Below, piece after piece: positions 8,581 to 17,278 of a DNA stretch of 64,000 bases; position 1 is the stretch's first letter, and each line of letters opens with the position of its first letter. Origin of the DNA: CAKZNE01 sp964485405 (GTDB lineage: Bacteria; Bacteroidota; Bacteroidia; Flavobacteriales; Schleiferiaceae); assembly GCA_964485405.1 (NCBI GenBank), contig CAZAJG010000003.1:62001-126000 (forward strand), written 5' to 3'. Made by a program: the position numbers and the translations under genes. A model generated the notes under the pieces. The model ran no database searches, was not told the DNA's origin, and saw only the letters and a program-made list of their open reading frames with translations.

Positions 8581-10323
8581 ATGGGGCTTGTTGAGCAAAA
8601 AGACATCGCAAGAATTGTACAATTAGATAAGCTTGGATTGTCCGCTTTAGCCAAGCCGATTATGAAAATTCTCAGAATTTCTGATGTAAATGAGGTCTAC
8701 AAAAAATTTGAAGAACTGCATGGAGTTGCATTTATAGATGCTGTACTTGAAGAGTTCGAGGTGACAATTGATTATTACGAAGAGGAGTTAAAACGGATTC
8801 CTAAGTCAGGACCTTTTATTACCGTCTCAAATCACCCTTTAGGTGGAATAGATGGTATTATTCTCATCAAACTAATTAGTCAAATTAGGCCCGACTATAA
8901 AGTGATGGCAAACTTCCTTTTGCAAAAAGTAGAGCCTTTAAAGGATTTTTTTATGCCCGTAAATCCATTTGATGATAAGGATCTGAAGTCGAGTTTTACT
9001 GGGATTAAGGAGTCTATCGAACATATAAATGCGGGCCATGCTTTGGGGATATTTCCTGCAGGAGAAGTGAGCACCTATAAAATTGAAGCAGGAAAGATAT
9101 CCGATAAGGAATGGGATAAGTCTACTTTAAAAATGATTAAGAAAATGCAGGTTCCAGTAGTACCTGTCTATTTTAAAGCTAGAAACAGTTCTTTTTTCTA
9201 CTTGCTATCCATGTTGCATCCAAGTCTACGTTCCGCAAAGTTGCCCTCTGAGCTTTTAACGCAGAAAAATAAACCGATCCGCATCCGAATTGGAAAGTCA
9301 CTTTCGGTGAAGGAGCAGAAAGGATATAAAAAACTCGATCATTATAGTGCATTTTTAAGGCAACGTACTTATTTGCTTAGACATGCACTGTCGCCAGAAA
9401 AGAAGCTATTGCTCCGAAAGAGACCACAGGAACAAGAAGCTTTAATTAATCCAATTCCGGTCGAAGCGTTAAGAAAGGAGATTGAATTTCTGAATCAAAC
9501 AGAAGCACTTTTACTAAATCAGAAAAATTATAACGTTTATTTAACTACTTCTAAAAGAGTTCCTAACCTCTTAAATGAAATTGGAAGATTAAGAGAGGTT
9601 ACTTTTAGAGCGGTTGGTGAAGGGACAAATTTACCTTTGGATTTAGACGAGTATGATTATCATTATCACCATTTAATATTGTGGGACAAGGAAAAGGAAG
9701 AGTTAGCTGGGGCTTATCGTTTAGCTCTAGGGGATGAAGTTTTTATGCAGTATGGAATAAAAGGTTTTTACACATCTACCCTGTTTAAAATAGATAAAGA
9801 GCTACACCCGCTTTTTAAGAAATCTTTGGAGATGGGGAGGGCTTTTATTGTTAAAGGTCATCAACAAAAACCTTTGCCTTTGTTTCTACTTTGGAAAGGT
9901 ATAATTCAAACCATGGTTCGGAATCCTGACTTGGAGTACATTATAGGAAATGCGAGCATCAGTAATCGTTTTTCAAAGTTTGGTAAATCGCTTATTGTAA
10001 AGTACTTACTTAATAATTTTGGTGATGAGGATATGGAGAAGTTTATCCATCCTCGAAAAGCTTTTAAACCCAAGCTAAAAGGAGAATACAAGCGTTTATT
10101 ATCGGAATGGGGAGGAGACGATATTAATCAATTTGATAGGATGGTGGAGAGTTTTGAAACACAAGGATTAAAAATACCGGTACTCATAAAAAAGTACTTA
10201 AAGCAAAATGCACACATTGTTTGTTTCAACCTAGATCCGTTATTTAACAATTCTCTAGATGGCTTTATGTATATGCACATTAAGGATTTGCCAGAAGGTA
10301 CTTTTGATACGTTAACCCGTTAA
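8581..10323 (+). CDS. OlsF-type fused acyltransferase (O-acyltransferase plus GNAT-like N-acyltransferase)
   Basis: This 580-residue protein joins two acyltransferases. The N-terminal half is a PlsC/lysophospholipid-acyltransferase-like domain with SNHPLGGIDG at 83-92, an H-x5-D version of the usual HxxxxD site, and FPAGEVS as the second motif. The C-terminal half, from about residue 300, is a hemolysin/OlsB-like acyl-N-acyltransferase (TSKRVPNLLNEIGRLREVTFRAVGEG, then ELAGAYRLALG, then MGRAFI). Family knowledge: OlsF fusions in Serratia and Flavobacterium make ornithine lipids, with the C-terminal part N-acylating the amino acid and the N-terminal part adding the second acyl group. Here the amino-acid head group (ornithine, glycine or another) cannot be read from sequence. 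Confidence 0.8.
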   Translation: MGLVEQKDIARIVQLDKLGLSALAKPIMKILRISDVNEVYKKFEELHGVAFIDAVLEEFEVTIDYYEEELKRIPKSGPFITVSNHPLGGIDGIILIKLISQIRPDYKVMANFLLQKVEPLKDFFMPVNPFDDKDLKSSFTGIKESIEHINAGHALGIFPAGEVSTYKIEAGKISDKEWDKSTLKMIKKMQVPVVPVYFKARNSSFFYLLSMLHPSLRSAKLPSELLTQKNKPIRIRIGKSLSVKEQKGYKKLDHYSAFLRQRTYLLRHALSPEKKLLLRKRPQEQEALINPIPVEALRKEIEFLNQTEALLLNQKNYNVYLTTSKRVPNLLNEIGRLREVTFRAVGEGTNLPLDLDEYDYHYHHLILWDKEKEELAGAYRLALGDEVFMQYGIKGFYTSTLFKIDKELHPLFKKSLEMGRAFIVKGHQQKPLPLFLLWKGIIQTMVRNPDLEYIIGNASISNRFSKFGKSLIVKYLLNNFGDEDMEKFIHPRKAFKPKLKGEYKRLLSEWGGDDINQFDRMVESFETQGLKIPVLIKKYLKQNAHIVCFNLDPLFNNSLDGFMYMHIKDLPEGTFDTLTR

Positions 10324-11222
10324 AACCAAATTTCTTGCGCCAGCCGAAAAGTATTGGCATGTGCTTCTACAATATCCGCCAATCTTTCGGAATAACCTCC
10401 ACCCATGTTTACGGCTACCGAAATGTTGTTGAGCTTACAACTTTCAAGCACATATTTGTCTCTTTCCCTACAGCCATTCATACTCATTCCTAATCGTCCT
10501 AGTTTATCTGATTTTAAAACATCTACACCACTTTGAAAAAATATGAAGTCCGGTTGTACTTGATCAAGTAGTTCTGGAAGTTTCGTTTTTAGAATTTTGA
10601 GATAAGCCTGATCTGTGATTTGATCGGGTAATCCAATATCTAAATCCGATGTTTCTTTATGCAGCGGATAGTTATGCGCCCCATGCATGGAAAAGGTAAA
10701 AACCCTTTCTTCGGAGGTCATAATCTGTGCGGTGCCATTTCCTTGATGAACATCTAGATCAATCACCAAAACCTGTGTTGCTAAACCTTTATCTAAGAGC
10801 CAATGAGATGCAATGGCAATATCATTTAATAAACAGAACCCTTCACCTCTGTTGGTGTATGCATGATGCGTACCACCAGCAATATTCATAGAAACACCAT
10901 GTTTAATGGCATATTCGCAATTGTTGATAGTGCCCTGACATATGGTTATCTCTCTTTCCACTAATTCTGGACTTAGAGGAAAGCCGGTTCTGCGTTCTTC
11001 TTGTCAGCTTAAGTTTTGTGTTTTCAGATTATTCCAATACTCGGTATCATGTGTTCTCAGAACCTGTTTTTCCCCTAGGGTTGTAGGAGCGAAAAAGTTA
11101 TCCTCAGAGCAACTTCCTTCATAAAGGAGTTGTTGAGGCAATAGAGAGTATTTAGCCATTGGGAAACGATGTCCGGCCGGCAATGGATGATGATAAATTG
11201 GAGAATAGGCTATCTTCAGCAT
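10320..11222 (-). pseudogene. Histone deacetylase family protein, interrupted by in-frame TGA
   Basis: Together the two open pieces encode a complete 300-residue HDAC/AcuC-type deacetylase in a single frame, broken at codon 73 (11004-11006) by TGA. Residues before the stop (MLKIAYSPIYHHPLPAGHRFPM) and after it (QEERRTGFPLSPELVEREI) read through as one family sequence, so there is no frameshift. The zinc and catalytic residues are intact: His pair 119/120 in AGGTHHAY, D157 and H159 in DLDVHQGNG, D234 in SGVDVLKSD, and GGGYS near the end. Without readthrough only a useless 72-residue peptide is made. A product restarting at Met88 would lack the N-terminal strand region. The stop is not at an active-site position, so selenocysteine is very unlikely. 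A recent nonsense mutation or a base-call error are the alternatives. Confidence 0.8.
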
Positions 11223-11295
11223 GCAATCAAATCTCTATTTGGCAAATTAAGCATCAAATTTTTTAATTTTCAGACGGATACCAAAAGCTTTCCTC

Positions 11296-11964
11296 ATGAA
11301 AAAAATCAATTGGCGCTATGCCTTAGGTGAATTACTAATTGTTACCATCGGAATTACCATTGCTTTTTCGCTCAATAATCTGGCTTCTTCTGTAAAGGAT
11401 AATAACACGAGTAAAACCTATTTGTTGAATTTAAGTTATGATTTACAAACGGATATCAATCAATTGGATTCCAACGTGTCAGACTTGGAGGAAAGAGTAA
11501 ATTTTATCCGTGGCATGTTTCGGTATTTAGGAAGACCGTTAGATGGTAAGGATTCTATAGCCAAACAGTTCTTTAATTACATTGATCCGGTTTACTTTGT
11601 GGCTATGGATGTTACCCTCCAGAGTTTAAAATTTTCTGGAGATTTGAAATTGATTGAAAATATAGATCTTAAAAACAAGATTATTCGGCATTATACTACC
11701 TACGATAAAGTTGAAAGTGAGGCCAAACGGCATGAAGCCTTTGCTAAAAACTTTTTAGCTAGATATTTCATGGAAAACATTGATTACACGAGTCTTTACA
11801 GAGATTCTCAAGCAGACTTTATGGATCAAGCATATTTCCGAAACCTAGTTTCTAGCTTGTACGGCATTTACACTTTAGAGTTGGATGCGCAAAGAAAGGC
11901 GCTCGTTAGCGCCAAGCTACTTTTTGCCGAACTTACCGAAGTTCAGCCTGAAACTGAGCTTTAA
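11296..11964 (+). CDS. DUF6090-like single-pass membrane protein
   Basis: This 222-residue protein opens with KINWRYALGELLIVTIGITIAFSLNNL, one membrane helix (about 10-28) with the conserved GE(L/I)xxVxxGIxIAFxxNN pattern of the DUF6090 family of Bacteroidota. A long helical, polar domain follows, whose function is not known. Its 3' end overlaps that of pheT on the other strand by 32 bp. Since the PheT C-terminus looks normal, the last ten or so codons of this gene are constrained by pheT. Confidence 0.7.
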   Translation: MKKINWRYALGELLIVTIGITIAFSLNNLASSVKDNNTSKTYLLNLSYDLQTDINQLDSNVSDLEERVNFIRGMFRYLGRPLDGKDSIAKQFFNYIDPVYFVAMDVTLQSLKFSGDLKLIENIDLKNKIIRHYTTYDKVESEAKRHEAFAKNFLARYFMENIDYTSLYRDSQADFMDQAYFRNLVSSLYGIYTLELDAQRKALVSAKLLFAELTEVQPETEL

Positions 11965-14359
11965 AGGAGCTTAGAATTTTATTCATCACTTTATCTACAT
12001 GCTCATCTTTCAGCGTCTTTTCATCATCTCTTAAAATGAAACTCAAAGCGTAGGACTTTTTCCCAGAATCTAAATTTTTCCCTTCATACACATCAAACAA
12101 GCTGATGTCTCTCAAGATTTTCTTTTCTGATTTTTGAGCAGCCGTTTTTAGATCCGCATATTTTACTTCGTTGTTTACCAAAAGGGCTAGGTCTCTCCTA
12201 ACTTCAGGATACTTTGGCAATTCTTTAAATTGAATTTTCAGTTTTTTAGCCTTTTTGGCGATGTAGTCCCAGTCTAGATCTGCAAAAAATACTTCCTGGC
12301 GAATATCCATTTGTTTTTGAAGGGCATTTTTCACTTTACCAAATGAGGCAATAACCCTATTGTTTAAAATGAGATTTAAACCATACTCCCAAACGGATTC
12401 GGTATTTACTTCCTCTTCTTGAAGCTTTTCAAAACCCAGTTGCGCAAGCATATTTAAGATTTCACTTTTTAAGGTATAGAAATCTGTTTTTTGAGAAACG
12501 CTGTTCCATGTTTCTGGCTTTTGAACTCCGCTGATCCAAATGCCTAAACGAGAACTTTCCGCATATTTTTCTTCTACTTTACGATATGTTTTTCCAAACT
12601 CATAAAATCTAAGATTTGGCCTTTGGCGGTTGCTGTTGTACGCTATTGCTTCCAGCCCACCGAATAGTAGACTTTGTCGCATCACCGCTAAATCTTGACT
12701 GAGCGGGTTGAGCATGTTGATGGAAACCTCATTGGTAAAACTGTTTCCATTGTAGTAAGAGGGCTTGGTGAGAGAGTTGTTCATCATTTCTGCAAATCCT
12801 CTTCCACTCAATACCGTACTGATCTTCTCTCTGTATTTCGCTTCGCTTTTAGAGTCTGTTTGCGCTACAGAAATACTCATTTTAGAACCAAAACCGATAG
12901 CGTTAAAGCCATAAATACGAAGCACCTCCTCTACGATATCAGCCTCCCTTTGCACATCCGTACGGTACGCAGGTACTTTAAGTTTTAATTCTCTTTCTTT
13001 TTGATCGATTACTTCAATATCCAAAGACTTTAAAATGCTAATCACTTCTTCCTCTGGAATCTCTTGTCCAATTAATTTGTTCATTCGGTCGAGGTTTACT
13101 TCAACCTCAAAATCAGCAACGGGATTTGGATAGTGATCTTTAATATCCATGGCAATTTCGCCCCCTGCAACTTCCTGAATTAAGAGAGCCGCTCTTTTAA
13201 GAGCATAAATTCCGGAGTTAGGATCAACTCCTCTTTCATATCGAAAAGAGGAATCAGTATTTAAAGCATGTCTTTTTGCAGTTTTACGAACAGAAACAGG
13301 ATTAAAGTAGGCGGATTCTATAAAAATGCTTGTTGTTTCATTGCTTACTCCAGAGTCTTTGCCGCCCATTACTCCGGCTATCACCATGCCTTTTTCCGCA
13401 TCGCAAATCATTAAGTCATCCGCATGGATTTCTCGGTCCTTATCATCTAGTGTGGTGAATTTTGTTCCTGGAGCAATTTTTTTAACCACAACCTTGTTGC
13501 CAGCTATTTTGCTGGCATCAAAAGCATGTAAAGGATGTCCTGTTTCGTGTAAAACATAGTTGGTAACGTCCACTACATTGTTTATTGGCCCTACCCCGAT
13601 GGCTCGAAGCCTGTTTTGAATCCAATCTGGAGATGGACCAATTTTTACACCCGTAACAGAGACACCGGAGTATCTTGGACAAGCCTCTATATCTTCGATT
13701 TGAATATCAATATCCAATTGATTCGAAGAAACTTTGAAATTTTCTACAGAGGGTAAAACTAATTCAGAGCCATCCATTTGGTGTCTTGCAAAAGCAGCTT
13801 TTAAGTCTCTAGCCACACCATAATGACTCATAGCATCAGATCTATTCGGTGTTAAACCGATTTCAATAACAAAATCTGATTCAATATTGAAGTATTCGGA
13901 GGCAGGCATTCCTACTTTGGCGTCTGCGGGCAATACTAAAATACCATCATGAGATTGTCCTAAACCAAGCTCGTCTTCCGCACAAATCATTCCTTCACTG
14001 AGCTCGCCTCTAATTTTACTTTTCTTAATGGTGAAGTCACCTTCATCGGTATAGATTTTTGTGCCAATGGTGGCGAGTAAAATCTTTTGTCCTTTATCCA
14101 CATTTGGTGCTCCGCATACAATATGCAATGGATCACCTGTTCCAATAGTAACTGTAGTCTTTTTTAATTTATCCGCATTAGGGTGCTTTTCGCAACTTAA
14201 TACTTCGCCTATAACAACGCCTTTAAGACCACCTTTTATAGTCTCTATTTCTTCTATGCCTTCTACTTCTAATCCTGTATCGGTTAGAATTTCTGCTACT
14301 CTTTCAACCTCCAAATCGGTGTTTATGTACTCCTTAAGCCATTTGTAGGAAATCTTCAT
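11933..14359 (-). CDS. pheT: Phenylalanine--tRNA ligase beta subunit
   Basis: This is the 808-residue beta subunit of the alpha2-beta2 phenylalanyl-tRNA synthetase. It starts MKISYKWLKEYIN and carries, in order, an OB-fold tRNA-binding domain (about 40-150), the B3/B4 editing domain (YSGVSVTGVKI, HPLHAFDASKI), the B5 domain (about 400-480, with the RTDVQREADIVEEVLRIYGF motif), the catalytic-like core, and the FDX-ACB anticodon-binding domain (about 715-808, ELPKYPEVRRDLALL to QAELR). Length is normal. pheS is not in the window. The gene is divergent from yggS, with a TAnnTTTG element for each direction in the 110-bp gap. Confidence 0.97.
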   Translation of the reverse strand: MKISYKWLKEYINTDLEVERVAEILTDTGLEVEGIEEIETIKGGLKGVVIGEVLSCEKHPNADKLKKTTVTIGTGDPLHIVCGAPNVDKGQKILLATIGTKIYTDEGDFTIKKSKIRGELSEGMICAEDELGLGQSHDGILVLPADAKVGMPASEYFNIESDFVIEIGLTPNRSDAMSHYGVARDLKAAFARHQMDGSELVLPSVENFKVSSNQLDIDIQIEDIEACPRYSGVSVTGVKIGPSPDWIQNRLRAIGVGPINNVVDVTNYVLHETGHPLHAFDASKIAGNKVVVKKIAPGTKFTTLDDKDREIHADDLMICDAEKGMVIAGVMGGKDSGVSNETTSIFIESAYFNPVSVRKTAKRHALNTDSSFRYERGVDPNSGIYALKRAALLIQEVAGGEIAMDIKDHYPNPVADFEVEVNLDRMNKLIGQEIPEEEVISILKSLDIEVIDQKERELKLKVPAYRTDVQREADIVEEVLRIYGFNAIGFGSKMSISVAQTDSKSEAKYREKISTVLSGRGFAEMMNNSLTKPSYYNGNSFTNEVSINMLNPLSQDLAVMRQSLLFGGLEAIAYNSNRQRPNLRFYEFGKTYRKVEEKYAESSRLGIWISGVQKPETWNSVSQKTDFYTLKSEILNMLAQLGFEKLQEEEVNTESVWEYGLNLILNNRVIASFGKVKNALQKQMDIRQEVFFADLDWDYIAKKAKKLKIQFKELPKYPEVRRDLALLVNNEVKYADLKTAAQKSEKKILRDISLFDVYEGKNLDSGKKSYALSFILRDDEKTLKDEHVDKVMNKILSSFKAQFQAELR

Positions 14360-14380
14360 GCTGACAAAAATTTAAGAGCG

Positions 14381-14388
14381 CAAAGGTA
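14381..14388 (-). promoter_or_regulatory. Possible -7 promoter element for pheT
   Basis: The minus strand reads TACCTTTG, matching TAnnTTTG, 22 bp before the pheT start. A matching -33 element is not evident. It is one of a divergent pair with the box for yggS at 14443-14450. Confidence 0.4.
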
Positions 14389-14442
14389 AGCAGGCGATTC
14401 ATGATTTCCTTTTTATAGTGGCTAAAACTTTCAAAGCCTTTT

Positions 14443-14450
14443 TACCTTTG
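14443..14450 (+). promoter_or_regulatory. Possible -7 promoter element for yggS
   Basis: TACCTTTG fits the Bacteroidota -7 consensus and lies 19 bp before the ATG at 14470, giving a leader of roughly a dozen bases. No clear -33 TTTG is present. Confidence 0.4.
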
Positions 14451-14469
14451 TTTTAAATTGACAACATCA

Positions 14470-15135
14470 ATGACTGATATAGCAGAAAATTTGACTGAGA
14501 TTAGAAGCCAACTCCCCAATAGTGTTCTTTTGGTAGCCGTTTCTAAAACTAAACCCATTGAGGTTCTAGAAGATGCCTACCAAGCAGGGCAGCGCGTTTT
14601 TGGTGAAAATCGAATTCAGGAAATGGCTGAAAAGTATGAGCAGTTGCCTAAAGACATTGAATGGCATATGATCGGTCATGTTCAAGGAAATAAAATAAAG
14701 TATATGGCTCCATTTGTTCATATGGTGCATGGTATGGATAAGCCTAAACGGTTAAATGAGTTGAATAAGGAAGCGGCCAAAAACGATCGGGTGATAAACT
14801 GCTTAATTCAGATCCATATCGCAGAAGAGGAGAGTAAATTTGGTTTTAGCTATGAAGAAGCGAGTAATTTTTTAAATCAGAATTTGGAGGAGAAATACCC
14901 AAACCTAAACGTTAGGGGATTAATGGGTATGGCCACCAATACCGGTGACAAAGAAAAGATTCGTTCAGAATTTAGAAGCTTAAACCAATTCTTTGAAAGG
15001 ATGAAAGGGAATCAAGCCCTATCAGGATTTGATACTTTATCCATGGGTATGAGTGGGGATTTTTTAATAGCTATTGAAGAAGGGGCTAACCTTGTTCGAA
15101 TAGGTTCTTCAATCTTTGGAGAAAGGAATAAATAA
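14470..15135 (+). CDS. yggS: YggS/PROSC family PLP-binding protein
   Basis: This is the pyridoxal phosphate homeostasis protein family, single-domain alanine-racemase-like barrels with no firmly known enzyme activity. The 221 residues contain the PLP lysine in VAVSKTKP (K26), the GENRIQE motif, WHMIGHVQGNK and the terminal phosphate-binding region MGMSGDFLIAIEEGANLVRIGSSIFG. The open frame can be extended to a TTG at 14458, but the ATG at 14470 matches the usual family N-terminus. The last 27 bp overlap the 3' end of the convergent gene. Confidence 0.92.
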   Translation: MTDIAENLTEIRSQLPNSVLLVAVSKTKPIEVLEDAYQAGQRVFGENRIQEMAEKYEQLPKDIEWHMIGHVQGNKIKYMAPFVHMVHGMDKPKRLNELNKEAAKNDRVINCLIQIHIAEEESKFGFSYEEASNFLNQNLEEKYPNLNVRGLMGMATNTGDKEKIRSEFRSLNQFFERMKGNQALSGFDTLSMGMSGDFLIAIEEGANLVRIGSSIFGERNK

Positions 15136-15792
15136 ATTTCCGTAATCTCTATCTAAATAGACAGCAAGCCGAAACCCGCCAACAGGTTTAAAGCCTGAAA
15201 AAAGTGGACTTACGGTATTGCTACTTACAAATCTATCTGCATTAAACTGTTGCAAATAAGCAACTCCAATAAAGAAATCCATTAAGAAAAATCGATCGTG
15301 ATTGGTTTCTATACCGAACATAACGTCATACCCCATACGAAAGCTATTTTCAGTAAAAGACCGTTCTTCATAGACTAATAAAGTGGATCCATTTTCTTCA
15401 AATGGAAACCAGCCTTCTTCATCGTAGCGTATACTGGATCGATCTCCTCGGAAACCATGACGGAAATAGGAGTAGGAGTAGTGGTTAATATCACGGATAT
15501 ATATTTTTTGATAAACCTTTAATCCTTGCCCAATTAAATCTGCATTTAAGGGAGAGTCGTATAAGGTGGCCGTTGAAAAGTTGTTGAATTCCAATCCAAT
15601 GGCTTGGTTTTTATTGTAACGGTAGTTGATATCTATCGTAGCGTTGAGTATCGCTAAGTCACTTACAGTTGAACCAATTTGGAGTCGTCTATCAGGATAA
15701 TTCTGTAAAAGGTTGTTGTAGAGCGATTCTTGAGCAATTAGAACATTACTTGTAAGAAAGGCAACCAATACAAAAGAGATGTAATTTTTCAT
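15109..15792 (-). CDS. Secreted protein, probable small outer-membrane or periplasmic protein
   Basis: This 227-residue protein has a signal peptide (MKNYISFVLVAFLTSNVLIAQ). The mature part alternates aromatic and polar residues (INYRYNKNQAIGLEFNNF, HYSYSYFRHGFRG), as in outer-membrane beta-barrels, with a terminal strand FRLAVYLDRDYGNLFIPFSKD. I cannot assign a family. Its start lies 1 bp after the stop of the upstream LVIVD lipoprotein gene, so the three genes 17037-15109 form one operon. It overlaps yggS by 27 bp tail to tail. Confidence 0.6.
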   Translation of the reverse strand: MKNYISFVLVAFLTSNVLIAQESLYNNLLQNYPDRRLQIGSTVSDLAILNATIDINYRYNKNQAIGLEFNNFSTATLYDSPLNADLIGQGLKVYQKIYIRDINHYSYSYFRHGFRGDRSSIRYDEEGWFPFEENGSTLLVYEERSFTENSFRMGYDVMFGIETNHDRFFLMDFFIGVAYLQQFNADRFVSSNTVSPLFSGFKPVGGFRLAVYLDRDYGNLFIPFSKD

Positions 15793-15793
15793 A

Positions 15794-16540
15794 CTAGAGT
15801 TCGCTTAATAGGGTGAGTTGCTTGTTCTTGTATCGGTACTGCTTTAACCCGGTGGTTGTAGAGATAATCATTAAATCTCCATTTGGTATAATGTCTACAG
15901 CATCAATATCTTCAATTGCGTTGAGTAGTTTTAATTGATTGGGATTACTCACATCCATCACTTTAACGCCATGATCACAGACCAAAAGTGTATCGCCATA
16001 AATTCCTAATCCCAAAGGCTTAATCATAGGGAAAGTAGTGATTAATCGAGGTTCAGATAAATCGCTGATGTCCAAGATGTCTAATTGATTTACTCCACGG
16101 TTGCAACGATTATTATCCTGATCTTCATGAAGGGTTACATAGGCATACTCTTGATTGGCAACAACAGGGTCGCAACTTACAATGTGGCTGTGCCAACTGA
16201 TAAGGTTAACAACAGGGGCTTGAGATACATCATAAATGTACATCCCGCTGGTAGTTCCTACAAAGAGCGTTACAGAGTCTCTTGGAAAAATAGTTTCCAC
16301 GGTAACGTTAAGTTCTTGGTTGCTGATGTAAATTGGGTTTTGGGGATTGGAGACATCAAAAACCTTGAGCTTGGTTCCATCTACAATATAAAGATGATCT
16401 TGTACCACAGCAAAACGTGCTAAACTTCCACCTTGTCCAGTATTTCCACCAGTAATATCAGATGATCCTGTGGAGTCTTTACTACAGGATGTAACAAGAA
16501 ACAAAACAGCGATACTGTATAATAGGGCTAGCTTTTTCAT
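15794..16540 (-). CDS. LVIVD-repeat lipoprotein (beta-propeller-like)
   Basis: This 248-residue lipoprotein has the signal MKKLALLYSIAVLFLVTSC with a lipobox cysteine at 19. The body contains several repeats of the LVIVD type: short strands reporting a value, then a V-x-D-V-S-N/D-P-x-x-P motif (LKVFDVSNPQNPIYIS, LDILDISDLSEPRLI, VKVMDVSNPNQLKLL). Such repeats build beta-propeller-like domains of surface proteins of unknown role. The start at 16540 is chosen because its ATG overlaps the upstream TGA as ATGA; an ATG four codons earlier also exists. It is the second gene of a three-gene operon and probably arose by duplication with its upstream neighbour. Confidence 0.7.
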   Translation of the reverse strand: MKKLALLYSIAVLFLVTSCSKDSTGSSDITGGNTGQGGSLARFAVVQDHLYIVDGTKLKVFDVSNPQNPIYISNQELNVTVETIFPRDSVTLFVGTTSGMYIYDVSQAPVVNLISWHSHIVSCDPVVANQEYAYVTLHEDQDNNRCNRGVNQLDILDISDLSEPRLITTFPMIKPLGLGIYGDTLLVCDHGVKVMDVSNPNQLKLLNAIEDIDAVDIIPNGDLMIISTTTGLKQYRYKNKQLTLLSEL

Positions 16541-17037
16541 TTTTTGATCCATTTAACGATTAGGGTGTTTTCCGGGCGATTTTCAACAGTATACTCATAA
16601 GGAATTCCAAGATTATCCGGTGGCCTCATTTCAGGGAAAACACCAACATTTCTATCTAGAACCTTAATCGAGTTACCTTGAAATTGAATCGCGATAAGGT
16701 CTACTGTATTATCCGCATAAATAATATCTCCTTTAATAGAAATGTCAACATTACCTGGAATAGCGATAAAACCTAAAGGAATGGGATTAGATGGGTCTGT
16801 GTTATCGAAAATATGAACGCCTTCAAATTTTTCACCAATAAAAAGGTAGTTGTCTTTAATGTATATTTTACCTGTATTAACTAACTCTCTAGAGTCAAGC
16901 CATTTAACAGATTGTTCTAGCTCAGATCTTTCAATTAAAATTGGTTCGTATTCAGTATTTCTCTGATAATCTGAATCGAACTTTTCACATTGGATAAACA
17001 AGAGTGCTACAACTAGGAAAATTAGGGGTTTTTTCAT
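16537..17037 (-). CDS. Short LVIVD-repeat-like lipoprotein
   Basis: This 166-residue lipoprotein has the signal MKKPLIFLVVALLFIQC (cysteine 17). It shows the same style of repeat as the next gene (KGKIYIKDNYLFIG-like strand, then VHIFDNTDPSNPIPLGFIAIPGN), but only one or two units, so it cannot close a propeller alone. It may pair with the neighbouring, longer LVIVD lipoprotein, to which it is linked by an ATGA stop/start overlap. It is the first gene of the operon. No promoter with both elements was recognised in the 240 bp upstream. Confidence 0.6.
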   Translation of the reverse strand: MKKPLIFLVVALLFIQCEKFDSDYQRNTEYEPILIERSELEQSVKWLDSRELVNTGKIYIKDNYLFIGEKFEGVHIFDNTDPSNPIPLGFIAIPGNVDISIKGDIIYADNTVDLIAIQFQGNSIKVLDRNVGVFPEMRPPDNLGIPYEYTVENRPENTLIVKWIKK

Positions 17038-17266
17038 GGTAATAACTTTTATTTATAAACGATACTTTTTCTCAGAGGTTGGTTATGTGAAATAGAAATG
17101 GAATAGCTTTCCCTCTGTGTCTCAGTGTTTACGGTAATTCGTAACATTATGTTAATGTTAAATTGATCTTCTAGAAAAGTGAGAGGGAATAAATCTAATG
17201 AAAAATCCCCTCTCTCTTAATAGTTAAAGTTCCACAATTAAAAGAAAACTACTTTGCAAATCTGGT

Positions 17267-17274
17267 TATCTTTG
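17267..17274 (+). promoter_or_regulatory. Possible -7 promoter element, implies leaderless mRNA
   Basis: TATCTTTG matches TAnnTTTG but lies only 4 bp before the GTG start at 17279. If it is used, transcription would begin at or next to the start codon. No -33 TTTG at the right distance is seen, so it may be chance. Confidence 0.3.
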
Positions 17275-17278
17275 TTCT

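Noticed and set aside
11004..11006. TGA read as selenocysteine in the deacetylase gene
   Set aside because: The position is not catalytic, family members have ordinary residues there, and no selenocysteine insertion hairpin or pathway gene was seen.
11223..11295. Promoter TTTG-N22-TAATTTTC upstream of the DUF6090-like gene
   Set aside because: The -7 box lacks the final G and the spacer is long, so it was not listed as a feature.
16085..16423. 112-codon plus-strand open frame inside the LVIVD lipoprotein gene
   Set aside because: Antisense shadow; its sequence mirrors the repeat strands and no family pattern is seen.
17181..17214. Inverted repeat GAGAGGG/CCCTCTC in the gap before the exonuclease gene
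   Set aside because: 7-bp arms with a 20-base loop, no T-run and no upstream plus-strand gene to terminate.
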